38,901 nucleotides of DNA from Actinomycetes bacterium (GCA_025360585.1 JANYBW010000038.1:1-38901); one strand, 5' to 3'; shown: positions 1 through 6,529, numbered from the stretch's first letter. Notes: a model not told the origin generated them from the letters alone. A program made the numbers and translations.

Positions 1-97
1 AAAGCAAAGATTGCCCGTAGATGGGCGTTCACATCCAGGGGGCGTGTAGTTACGAAATAATCGCATAAAAAACTTACATAACAGTCATCTAACCCGT

Positions 98-103
98 TAT
101 ACT
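98..103 (+). promoter_or_regulatory. Candidate -10 box TATACT
   Basis: A consensus -10 hexamer (TATACT) lies in an AT-rich stretch (about 40-110) that is unlike the GC-rich flanks. It sits directly before the open frame starting near 106. No convincing -35 box is visible. It could drive the hypothetical frame 106-693, or be what remains of a promoter. Confidence 0.35.
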
Positions 104-105
104 AC

Positions 106-693
106 TTGCTGTTTCTGGACCGACACCGATTTTGGTGCGGAGAACGTGAGGTCATATCCAGGGCGCCGGTCGGTCCGTGTCTGGCCGAGCCGGACACTGC
201 TTTTCGGGTCACGGCCATCAAGGACAGCCGACAGATCGCCAGCGTCGACGACACCCGAGAGGCCGAGTGTTTCGGATGCGATGCCATGCCACTGTCCGGG
301 TTCTTCACCATGGCCGAAGTGGTAGTCCTCAACACCCGATGCGACACTGTTAGCTTCCCGAGTCGAATGGCGGCTACAACGCGGTCGGCTATCGGGTCAA
401 ATCTGGCGCAGTTCCACCATGTCGTGAGGTACGCGGATCTCGAAGGGGTGCGGCGCGATTGGATCAGTTTTCGCGGGGTGTTTCTCGACGCGCACCTGTT
501 TGCGATCCGTCGGACGGTTTGGGAACAGGAGGTCGCGCCGCGGGTCAGGTCTCGAATCGAGGCCGAGGGCTCGGCGGAGGATCAAGGAAGGCTACATTCG
601 GCGGCGGAGGCGTATTCGACAACCAAGTCTGACGGACGTGACCATCGTTTCGATGAGCCACAGCACCGGCCACGTTCAGATTCGTGTGCCTAA
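106..693 (+). CDS. Hypothetical protein, possibly a decayed gene
   Basis: This open frame of about 195 codons starts with TTG and has GC-rich third codon positions, as real genes here do. I recognise no domain, signal peptide or membrane segment. A consensus -10 box lies just upstream, but only 2 nt from the TTG, which is too close for a leaderless start; a later start is possible. The C-terminal part (after about residue 165) becomes rich in Arg, Ser and His and looks non-coding, so the true gene may end or be damaged there. It could be chance, since the reverse strand also carries a shorter open frame over the first third. Confidence 0.25.
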   Translation: MLFLDRHRFWCGEREVISRAPVGPCLAEPDTAFRVTAIKDSRQIASVDDTREAECFGCDAMPLSGFFTMAEVVVLNTRCDTVSFPSRMAATTRSAIGSNLAQFHHVVRYADLEGVRRDWISFRGVFLDAHLFAIRRTVWEQEVAPRVRSRIEAEGSAEDQGRLHSAAEAYSTTKSDGRDHRFDEPQHRPRSDSCA

Positions 694-789
694 CCTTCGA
701 CACACCAGGGCGCGCGTATGCGGTACTTTTGATGTCTGACCCAACCTGAGAGGGTGCTCGGGGGTGTTACAGGCGTGACGAGGCCGAAC

Positions 790-1263
790 ATGAAGTTGGA
801 GGCGCTATTCCGGGCCGAGTACCCGCGCCTGGTTCGGTCTCTCGCAGCTATCTACGGTTCCGAGCAGGCCGCTGACGTCGTGCAAGAGGCTTTTCTCCGC
901 GCTCATCGCGTCTGGTCTCGGATTTCCGTGTACGACGACCCCGGAGCGTGGATTCGGCGGGTTGCTATGAACAAGGCAGCGAATGAAAGGCGCAACGTCT
1001 TGCGGCGCCGCTCCGTACCGCTTGATGCTGGCGTCGCCGCCGCCGCCCCCCAGTGGCCTTCGGACGAGCTCCTGGACCTTCAGCGAGCGCTGAGAGCACT
1101 CCCGCGACGCCAACGGGATTGTATCTGTTTGCACTACATCGGCGGCTATCGCATCGATGAGATCGCAGCGGCGCTGCATATCGCAGATGGCACCGTGAAA
1201 TCGAATATGCACGACGCAAGATGCAAACTTCGCACAATTCTTTCGGAGACGGACCATGCATGA
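790..1263 (+). CDS. ECF-type RNA polymerase sigma factor
   Basis: The protein has the two-domain layout of group 4 (ECF) sigma factors. Region 2 (about residues 1-60) includes the YPRLVR start and an AADVVQEAFLRAHRVW segment that would contact core polymerase and the -10 element. Region 4 (about residues 98-150) has LPRRQRDCICLHYIGGY followed by a helix-turn-helix around EIAAALHIADGTVKSNMHDA. ATG 790 is chosen because GAGG (780-783) lies 6 nt upstream; in-frame GTG codons at 754 and 775 are alternatives. The 3' end overlaps the next gene by 8 bp, the usual arrangement for a sigma factor and its membrane anti-sigma factor. Its target promoters cannot be read from the sequence. Confidence 0.9.
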   Translation: MKLEALFRAEYPRLVRSLAAIYGSEQAADVVQEAFLRAHRVWSRISVYDDPGAWIRRVAMNKAANERRNVLRRRSVPLDAGVAAAAPQWPSDELLDLQRALRALPRRQRDCICLHYIGGYRIDEIAAALHIADGTVKSNMHDARCKLRTILSETDHA

Positions 1264-2011
1264 CCTTGATCTTCTTGCTCCACAGGTTGATACCGAGTTA
1301 GCGCTCGGAGTATTCGGACGTGAGGTGCGACGTCGTCGTGTGCGGCATCTCATCGTGGTGGGCGTCATTGTCGGGATTGCGGCTCCGTTAGTCGTTGCCG
1401 GGCTCGTTCGCGCTTCGGCTGGGAACGGCCAACGCGTCGTGGTGGCTACGAACACGCCGCGGGCCCGGGGCTTTGCGGCCCAGGCGTCTGCTGAACCTGG
1501 TTGTCTCAGGATCTCGGTCGACGACGTGACTGAGGCTGGGTGTCTTAGGATGCCGGGCGGCGCGTTATGGCGAGTCGCAGGCCACGACTTCGTTGTAGCA
1601 GCGAACTCCGGCGCGCCGTTCGGTGGAACTACCTATTTTGAGGCGGGACCTTCTGGATTTGTCGTTGTTCCATTGACCGACTACCGCGCTCGCGCCGGTA
1701 GAAGCGATGCTGATTCGTGCTACACCAGCGACGTCTCCGATGTAGTTGGGGATCGCTTCCAAGGTTCGCCGCCGCCTTTCGTCGTAACGACATGTACTCC
1801 CGAGTACGTGTTTGCCGCCCTCAGCTACGACAATGGCGAGGCTCACCTGCAAGATGGTGTTCTCGTGCTGGAGCGACAAGTCGAACGATGGTCCGTCATT
1901 GGGACGCTGGATATGACAGCACCACGCGATACCCGCTGCGCGCCGTTCGCGGGCAAGCCGGCCGCGCCTGGCCACACTGCCCTCCACGACCTGTGCATGA
2001 TGGTGGGATGA
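1256..2011 (+). CDS. Single-pass membrane protein, putative anti-sigma factor
   Basis: The protein has a short N-terminal cytoplasmic part (about residues 1-29) ending in a basic stretch (REVRRRRVRH), one transmembrane helix (about 30-53, LIVVGVIVGIAAPLVVAGLV) and an extracytoplasmic domain of about 195 residues with six or so cysteines in the distal half. ATG 1256 lies inside the end of the sigma gene, so the two are probably translationally coupled. The position and topology suggest it holds the sigma factor at the membrane. It lacks a recognisable zinc anti-sigma HxxxCxxC motif, and the cytoplasmic part is very short for a classic anti-sigma domain, so the role is inferred from context. 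Confidence 0.7.
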   Translation: MHDLDLLAPQVDTELALGVFGREVRRRRVRHLIVVGVIVGIAAPLVVAGLVRASAGNGQRVVVATNTPRARGFAAQASAEPGCLRISVDDVTEAGCLRMPGGALWRVAGHDFVVAANSGAPFGGTTYFEAGPSGFVVVPLTDYRARAGRSDADSCYTSDVSDVVGDRFQGSPPPFVVTTCTPEYVFAALSYDNGEAHLQDGVLVLERQVERWSVIGTLDMTAPRDTRCAPFAGKPAAPGHTALHDLCMMVG

Positions 2012-2344
2012 CTTCGTAAGCGTTCGAAGAGCCATGACGACCCAGCACCGAGCAAACGAACGCGCACATGATGGCGCTCACCGAAATTCCCGTGTTGTGC
2101 TCGGCGGGCGCAACAATCGTCCTGCTTTTGGGGACCTTTGGCACGCCACTCACGACGTCCGTCTACTACTGCCAGCGATCCAACCCACGATGATGCACGC
2201 AATCTTCGTGCATCATTGGGTTCGGGCACGAGCATGCCCCAAGTTTGTTGAAGTGAGGTGGCGGTCCCCCGCTTGACGCCTGCCTTCTGGCAGGGTGTCG
2301 AGCGTCCGCCAAGACAATCAACTTCACCTGAAGGGGACCACCAC
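2012..2344. other. Intergenic region with one inverted repeat
   Basis: No supportable gene lies in this stretch. It contains the imperfect hairpin at 2182-2222 and leads into a possible transposase remnant starting at 2345. A frame of 80 codons (2034-2276) is open but looks non-coding. Confidence 0.4.
2182..2222. repeat. Inverted repeat, possible terminator
   Basis: The arms AACCCA-CG-ATGATGCACG and CGTGCATCATTGGGTT pair over 16 bp with a 2-nt bulge and a 7-nt loop. No T-run follows on either strand. It is about 170 bp downstream of the anti-sigma gene and could be a tail-less actinobacterial terminator, or the end of an inserted element. Confidence 0.45.
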
Positions 2345-2500
2345 ATGACATCCAAGAAAATAGCTGTACGCGTCGCTGAGCCCGATGATCCACGAAATGT
2401 TCTCGGGTTGCCTGACGAGGTCACGATCTCACTCGCCACGATCGCGGGGATCGCGCATGAGGGCCTGATGGCCGTCTCAGCCGCGGCCGGCCCCGGATCC
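2345..2500 (+). pseudogene. Possible N-terminal remnant of a Mutator/IS256-family transposase
   Basis: The frame from ATG 2345 has the segment LPDEVTISLATIAGIAHEGL followed by a small-residue helix (MAVSAAAG). This resembles the N-terminus of actinobacterial IS256/Mutator transposases, where a short acidic leader precedes a helix of the type AAKEGLLALSVG. The similarity fades near 2490; the frame stays open to 2812 but reads like non-coding sequence, and no DDE catalytic core follows. The remnant stands next to tRNA-derived repeats in a zone of insertions. It is a short resemblance judged by eye, so this is a tentative call. Confidence 0.3.
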
Positions 2501-2829
2501 CAGGGCGATTCAGTTTGGATCGTGCGGACCTCAGCGTCGGCGAGGACGCGTTTGGCTTTGCGCGTCGATTCCTGTGCTGCCTCGCTCGTCTTGGCTCCTG
2601 GTGAGACGCAGCGGAGACCCCGCGCAGCTGAATCGGTTCTGGCAAATCCATCCTTTCAAACGTACCCGGCACCTCGGAGTGACAGTTGGCAAGGCGCTGG
2701 ACCTCGCAAATCGATCCAACATTTCATCCAACATTCGCAACGGCACTGCACGGAAATCGACGGACTGTACGGACCGAAGCTCGAAATAGGTGCAGTTCAA
2801 CGGATTGCGTGACCGTTGGTGCGCATCAT

Positions 2830-2882
2830 GGTTGCGACTCATAATCCTTCGGTCGCAGGTTCGAACCCTGCCGGGCCTACTT
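2830..2882 (+). repeat. tRNA 3'-half repeat, copy 1 (anticodon loop CTCATAA)
   Basis: The copy contains an elongator-Met-like anticodon loop (CTCATAA), a variable region, a complete T arm (GCAGG-TTCGAAC-CCTGC) and the acceptor 3' strand CGGGCCT with discriminator A. The matching 5' half (acceptor strand AGGCCCG and D arm) is absent, and the anticodon 5' stem (TGCGA) does not pair fully with TCCTT, so this is not a working tRNA. The 3' half of a tRNA is the usual attachment site of tyrosine-recombinase elements. Confidence 0.85.
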
Positions 2883-2996
2883 GTTGAATTGCCTCGCTGT
2901 TCGCTCAGCGGCGAGGAGTACGCCACGCCAGTCTCTCGTTCCTCGCTCGTGCGATGGCTCGACTCCCGCGTGTTGAATTGCCTCGCTGCGTTGGTG
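2882..2996. repeat. Dispersed GC-rich hairpin repeat, about 89 bp plus partial second unit
   Basis: TGTTGAATTGCCTCGCTG occurs at 2882 and again at 2971, giving a spacing of 89 bp. The unit contains CGCTC-AGCGGCGAG and CCTCGCTCGTGCGATG, and resembles the 87-bp units of the array at 12625-12909 (GTTGAATTGCCTTCGCTG, then CGGCGGCGAGCG). A further diverged copy of the second half (GGCCAGTCGCTCGTGCCTCGCTCGTGCGATG region) is near 3535-3570. Confidence 0.5.
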
Positions 2997-3155
2997 TTAG
3001 GCGACCGCCGAATGCGCTTCGTCGAACAACACTTCGACTGTGATAATCCCGTTCGTTTCATTGAAACTGATGATCCGAGCTGGCACGGGGTCCTGGTCGT
3101 CGTCGCCGAGAAGCACGATACGGCCGTAGGTAATTTCGAGATCGGCGCGCGCCCA

Positions 3156-3210
3156 ATGGTTGCGACTCACAATCCTTCGGTCGCAGGTTCGAACCCTGCC
3201 GGGCCTACTT
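3156..3210 (+). repeat. tRNA 3'-half repeat, copy 2 (anticodon loop CTCACAA)
   Basis: The copy is the same as copy 1 from GGTTGCGACTCA onward except that the loop reads CTCACAA, changing the apparent anticodon from CAU to CAC. The variable region, T arm, acceptor strand and trailing CTACTT are identical. The 5' half of a tRNA is again missing. It lies 274 bp after copy 1, measured end to start. Confidence 0.85.
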
Positions 3211-3395
3211 CGTCTGTGCGATGACACAATGAACTGTTGTCGCCGTGCGAGCTCGTCGACAGGCTGAATCGGCTTCGCCACGGTTTGTTGGTTCGTGAGG
3301 GATTCGGTCATGACAAAATGCGGGGTAATGCCCGGACGATTTGTGGAATAGCTCGCGTCGTACATCGTGACGTTCCCCTCTGTGATGATTACGAG

Positions 3396-3430
3396 ACCCT
3401 TCGCAGGTTCGAACCCTGCCGGTCCTACTT
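3396..3430 (+). repeat. tRNA 3'-half repeat, copy 3 (short, diverged)
   Basis: Only the T arm and acceptor 3' strand remain (CAGGTTCGAACCCTGCC, then GGTCCTACTT). The acceptor strand has G to T in CGGGCCT, and four bases of the variable region seen in the other copies are missing. It starts the cassette with the MNT and HEPN genes. Confidence 0.75.
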
Positions 3431-3606
3431 ATTGGATTGCCTGCGCTGGCTCGATTGGTCAGTCAACCCGCCTGGCTCCGCTTTGGCGCCCTTCGGGACG
3501 TTCCCTCACGGCTTCGGTGGCGAGGATTGCGCCGGGCCAGTCGCTCGTGCCTCGCTCGTGCGATGCCTTTACTCCAGCGTCCGAATAGTCATCGCGTTCG
3601 AGGCGT

Positions 3607-3612
3607 TAGGAT
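3607..3612 (+). promoter_or_regulatory. -10 box TAGGAT, leaderless promoter of the MNT gene
   Basis: TAGGAT is followed by 6 nt and then ATG 3619, with no ribosome-binding site. This is the TANNNT-N6-ATG pattern seen at many genes of this window and implies that transcription starts at or beside the start codon. Confidence 0.6.
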
Positions 3613-3618
3613 TCGGGC

Positions 3619-4041
3619 ATGGAACCGATCGCGTTCGTGGTACGCGATAACCGAGCAGAATGGGACGGCCGGTCCTTACAATCTTGGGTACCTGATCTTG
3701 TGTCGACGATTGTCTCGACGTTCGACCCCAACAAGATCGTGCTCTTCGGTTCGGTGGCGAATGGATCCGATGGTCCCGACTCCGACATTGACCTTCTCGT
3801 CGTCCTGGATCACGCTGCGATGAGCGAGCGTCGCAGCATCATGGTTGAGATGCGGCGCGCTGCGCGAAATATTGCGGCGCCCCACGACCTGCTCGTCACT
3901 AGCGCCGAGGATTTCGAACGCAACTCGTCAGTACCTGGCACTACCGAGTTTGAACCGGCGCAGCACGGCCGGGTCGTGTATGAACGATCAGGTGCCGGAG
4001 TCCGAGTTGACTCCGGCACAACGCTGATTTCGACTATCTGA
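3619..4041 (+). CDS. MNT-type nucleotidyltransferase (minimal nucleotidyltransferase fold)
   Basis: The core motif GSVANGSDGPDSDID matches GSx10DxD of minimal nucleotidyltransferases: G43-S44, then D55 and D57, with a third acidic residue in PHDLLVT about residue 90. Such proteins pair with HEPN proteins as toxin-antitoxin systems in which the MNT protein neutralises the HEPN partner, in known cases by adding AMP groups. The next gene is indeed a HEPN gene and overlaps this one (from 3980). The last 19 or so residues after VVYER look unconserved, perhaps a read-through tail. The pair sits between two tRNA-half repeats and was probably acquired. The active-site residues are intact, so the enzyme may still work although its partner looks broken. 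Confidence 0.8.
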   Translation: MEPIAFVVRDNRAEWDGRSLQSWVPDLVSTIVSTFDPNKIVLFGSVANGSDGPDSDIDLLVVLDHAAMSERRSIMVEMRRAARNIAAPHDLLVTSAEDFERNSSVPGTTEFEPAQHGRVVYERSGAGVRVDSGTTLISTI

Positions 4042-4381
4042 ACAAGACTTGGAGGCAGCCGAAGTTCTGCTTCGTGACGGGACTGCAGCGCTTCGAATAG
4101 CTGGATTTCTCGCGCAGCAGTCCGCAGAAAAAGCCTCGAAAGCTGGACTGTTTGCATTGAGTATTTCCGCACCAAAGATCCACGGTCTGCGGCAGCTTCA
4201 CGCCAGATACCCGGTCATTCAGTCGCCAGCCGTCGATGAAGATGATCTCGACCTCCTTGACCCTTGGGTAATCGACGGCCGCTACGCAGCTGACCTTCTC
4301 GATCTGCATGCTCCAGAAGCAATCGAACTTCTCGCTGCTGTACGAAAAATTGTCGACGCCGTCCGGCACCAGTGTTTCTAG
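3980..4381 (+). pseudogene. HEPN-domain gene interrupted by an in-frame TGA
   Basis: From ATG 3980 the frame reads MNDQVPESELTPAQR, then TGA (4025-4027), then FRLSEQDLEAAEVLL and a HEPN domain to TAG 4381. HEPN proteins often have a Trp-Phe or Trp-Leu pair just before the first helix, so TGG to TGA at codon 16 is the simplest explanation. The domain shows AGFLAQQSAEKASKAGLFA (helix 2), KIHGLRQLHARY, and a terminal GRYAADL...AVRKIVDAVR, as in the COG2250 group. The toxin-type RxxxxH motif is not evident. A TTG at 4049 could restart translation to give about 110 residues lacking most of helix 1. I consider the gene broken or strongly reduced in expression; a sequencing error at one base is also possible. 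Confidence 0.7.
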
Positions 4382-4595
4382 CGAATGAGGGCACTTTGGA
4401 ATTCGTACTGATCCGAGAGTCGCTGCGCAATCGCGGCTCTGTCCGCTCTGCTTTGCGACGGTCAAATTTGGCACAAACGCAGAAGGTAATCCATCCAACA
4501 TTCTGAGCGATATTGGGTGCAATCAACGCGCCTCGACGGACGATGTTTCAGAATGGATCGTCGTCAACGGACTGCGTGACACTTGTGCACGCGGT
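4382..4595. other. Gene-free tail of the MNT-HEPN cassette
   Basis: No gene is visible. The sequence shares ATCCAACATT and TCAACGGAYTGCGTGAC with the stretch before repeat copy 1 (about 2715-2815). This suggests that the left flank of copy 4 and the left flank of copy 1 come from related elements. Confidence 0.45.
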
Positions 4596-4647
4596 GGTTC
4601 TGACTCATAATCCTTCGGTCGCAGGTTCGAACCCTGCCGGGCCTACT
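4596..4647 (+). repeat. tRNA 3'-half repeat, copy 4 (anticodon loop CTCATAA)
   Basis: From GACTCATAATCCTTCGG to GGGCCTACT the copy is identical to copy 1; before that it reads GGTTCT instead of GGTTGC. It closes the cassette with the MNT-HEPN pair. No 5' half of a tRNA lies upstream. Confidence 0.85.
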
Positions 4648-4683
4648 CGTTGACGTTTCCTCATCCAGCGGCTGCCTCGGTGG

Positions 4684-5034
4684 TCAATCGCTTTTCGGAG
4701 CGATTGGTCGGACGATCACTGCGGTGCCGTATGCCGCGACTTCGTTCATGACGTTTGCGAACACGCCGGTATCGAACCGCATTGCAAGCACTGCGTTCGC
4801 GCCGAGCGCGTGGGCTTCGCTCCGTAGACGGTCGACCGCCTCGAGTCGGGTCGTGGATAACAGACTCGTGTAGCCGCGCGCTTCACCACCGAAGATTGTT
4901 CGAAAACTTGCGCCGATGTTGGAGAACATGTTGCGAGAACGAACGACTAGGCCGAAGACCTCGCCGTAGACGGTTACGACCTCGTACCCTGGGAGATCGT
5001 TCATTGTGCTGATCAAGATCCCGTTTGATTCCAT
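4684..5034 (-). CDS. YbjQ-like heavy-metal-binding domain protein (UPF0145)
   Basis: The 116-residue protein matches the usual length and pattern of the YbjQ/UPF0145 family: ISTMNDLPGYEVVTVYGEVFG at the start, a GGEARGYT segment, then LRSEAHALGANAVLAMRFDTG and a hydrophobic C-terminal strand (YGTAVIVRP). Members form ring-like oligomers and their biochemical role is unsettled. ATG 5034 is supported by a TAAGCT box 6 nt upstream. The gene lies just outside the tRNA-half repeat zone and seems to be native chromosome. It is transcribed toward that zone. Confidence 0.85.
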   Translation of the reverse strand: MESNGILISTMNDLPGYEVVTVYGEVFGLVVRSRNMFSNIGASFRTIFGGEARGYTSLLSTTRLEAVDRLRSEAHALGANAVLAMRFDTGVFANVMNEVAAYGTAVIVRPIAPKSD

Positions 5035-5040
5035 ATTCAG

Positions 5041-5046
5041 AGCTTA
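5041..5046 (-). promoter_or_regulatory. -10 box TAAGCT, leaderless promoter of the ybjQ-like gene
   Basis: Read on the minus strand, TAAGCT is followed by CTGAAT and then ATG. There is no ribosome-binding site. Confidence 0.6.
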
Positions 5047-5131
5047 AACAGATGCTGACGCGATCTGTTGACATCAACGCAATGTGAGTGCCGGCTCGCG
5101 ACGCGTGTGATTACCGCTAGCAGAAGCCGTG

Positions 5132-5557
5132 CTACTCGGCGCTGGCGGTGATGATGTGTTCGAGCCACCATTGGGGTGCGTTGTCGAGGATGTTGGAAAT
5201 ATTGGAGTAGTCGTGCCAGCGACAAATCAGACCGTCGCGCAGCTCGGTGACGGACACGAACGAATGCACAACAACTTCACCGGTGTGAAACTCCCACTGT
5301 TCGGTGTGTTCCGTCATGACCAGATTGCCTTCGGCAATCATGTTCGTGCCGGGGAGATGTGAGTAGCCCGACAGCGGCTCGAGCCCAACGCGTACTCGCT
5401 TTGTGACTCCTTCAGGCCCGATTCCGCCGGGCCCAGGGACACCGATATCGGTGTAGTGAGCATCGTCGGTAAGCAGCGACTGCATGGTCGCCCAATCCCG
5501 GGCTGCCAGGGCGTCCCAGAAACGTTGCACAATTTTTTTGTTTTCGATGGCGGTCAT
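5132..5557 (-). CDS. SnoaL-like / NTF2-fold protein
   Basis: The 141-residue protein has the NTF2-fold layout of SnoaL and limonene-epoxide-hydrolase-like proteins: an N-terminal helix (NKKIVQRFWDALAARDWATM), then LLTDDAHYTDIG, a central VMTEHTEQWEF strand and a closing DGLICRWHDYSNISNIL. The ending, W-x-DY with a bound-acid pattern, is typical of polyketide-cyclase-like and hydrolase members; the substrate is unknown. The start is ATG 5557, chosen because AGGAG lies 5 nt upstream; the open frame continues upstream to 5908 but that part is the shadow of the next gene. Unlike several neighbours it has a clear ribosome-binding site, so it may share a transcript with the PAP2 gene upstream. Confidence 0.8.
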   Translation of the reverse strand: MTAIENKKIVQRFWDALAARDWATMQSLLTDDAHYTDIGVPGPGGIGPEGVTKRVRVGLEPLSGYSHLPGTNMIAEGNLVMTEHTEQWEFHTGEVVVHSFVSVTELRDGLICRWHDYSNISNILDNAPQWWLEHIITASAE

Positions 5558-5613
5558 GCTGCTCCTGCGGAGAGGTTGGCGAAATCGTGTGAACTTAGTG
5601 GTTCGGGGTGCGG

Positions 5614-6516
5614 TTAGCGGGGTGGGTCGAGATCTGTGTGTCGCAACGCGAGGAGTAATGCCGCGGTGCACAACAAGATCGTGCCGGTGATCGCGCTCGA
5701 CGACGCTACGAATTCGCGCCCGAACGAAATCGTACGGACGCGACCGAAGTGCACCGCGATGATCGTGATCGCTGCCGCGACGAACGATGCCACGAGCAAG
5801 ATCACGCCAGCGACCGCCATTTGCGGAGTGAGGAGCCGCAGCGTTGAACGGTCGGTTTCGCGAACGTTGTCGCGGCGGGGCAACCACCTCGCGACGACGG
5901 CTGCCCACCCCGTGACGACCAGCGCGCTACCGATGACATCGCTTGGCCGGTGGCTCGCGGTTGCGACGAGTGAAATTCCTACCGCACTCGCGAAGCCAGC
6001 ACCGAGAATTCCTGCGATTGAACGCCAACGTTTTGGCGCGACAAACAATGCGGCGATTGCGAGCGACATGCCAACGGAGGTATGACCACTCGGAAAGGTG
6101 GGCGTGTACTTCAACGCGTCGGTGACGCCCAGGTATGGGCGGGCGAGGTTGTGCTTCAGTAACTCCGCGGTCACGATCGACGCGCCAATGATGCAACCCG
6201 AACCAAACGCAAGCCGCAAGCGATCACGAACAACTGCGGTCAGCATGATCGCCCCGCCGAGTAAGGCAATCGATGAGATATCCACCCAGGTGTATAAACG
6301 CGCCGCGATCCGGAGCTTGCGAGGCGACAAGAAAACGCGGCCCCGGACTGCGGACGCATCGAGGCGTTGGCCCAGGTTGGTGCGCACGGCGATGATGTAC
6401 AAACTCGCGAATGCGATCGTGGACAACAGCGCAATTGTGAGCAGCCAGATTCGAGAATCCACGGGCCGCCGCGTAGCGCGCTCCGCGTTCGTGCTGACCG
6501 CGGTCACAGTTGTCAT
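5614..6516 (-). CDS. PAP2-family phosphatase-like membrane protein
   Basis: The protein has about six or seven hydrophobic segments and PAP2 motifs: K121 followed by ARP (motif 1, KxxxxxRP-like), PSGH at 142-145 (motif 2) and SHRPSD with H189 and D193 (motif 3). In motif 3 the usual arginine of SRxxxxxH is replaced by leucine (SLVATASH), so phosphate binding may be altered. PAP2 enzymes remove phosphate from lipids such as phosphatidate or undecaprenyl diphosphate at the membrane. ATG 6516 is preferred over the upstream ATG 6525 because the -10 box TAGCTT ends 7 nt before it and overlaps the earlier codon. The C-terminal third carries extra membrane helices beyond the PAP2 core. Confidence 0.85.
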   Translation of the reverse strand: MTTVTAVSTNAERATRRPVDSRIWLLTIALLSTIAFASLYIIAVRTNLGQRLDASAVRGRVFLSPRKLRIAARLYTWVDISSIALLGGAIMLTAVVRDRLRLAFGSGCIIGASIVTAELLKHNLARPYLGVTDALKYTPTFPSGHTSVGMSLAIAALFVAPKRWRSIAGILGAGFASAVGISLVATASHRPSDVIGSALVVTGWAAVVARWLPRRDNVRETDRSTLRLLTPQMAVAGVILLVASFVAAAITIIAVHFGRVRTISFGREFVASSSAITGTILLCTAALLLALRHTDLDPPR

Positions 6517-6523
6517 TGTTCGC

Positions 6524-6529
6524 AAGCTA
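6524..6529 (-). promoter_or_regulatory. -10 box TAGCTT, leaderless promoter of the PAP2 gene
   Basis: On the minus strand TAGCTT is followed by 7 nt and ATG 6516. This placement decides the start codon. Confidence 0.55.

Larger units (their letters stand above)
2500..3606. other. Insertion zone without intact genes
   Basis: About 1.1 kb with no convincing gene. It holds three of the four tRNA-half repeats and two relatives of a dispersed GC-rich hairpin repeat (2882-2970 and about 3514-3590). Frames that cross the repeats on the minus strand carry residues typical of a translated tRNA (RPGRVRTCDRR) and are not genes as they stand. Confidence 0.5.

Noticed and set aside
2830-2882. Complete tRNA-Met at the repeat copies
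   Set aside because: No acceptor 5' strand AGGCCCG and no D arm lie within 80 nt upstream of any copy, and the anticodon stem does not pair.
2531-3061. Minus-strand frame of 176 codons with RPGRVRTCDRRIMSRNH
   Set aside because: This residue string is the known translation of the tRNA repeat on the reverse strand. The rest of the frame has no gene-like composition.
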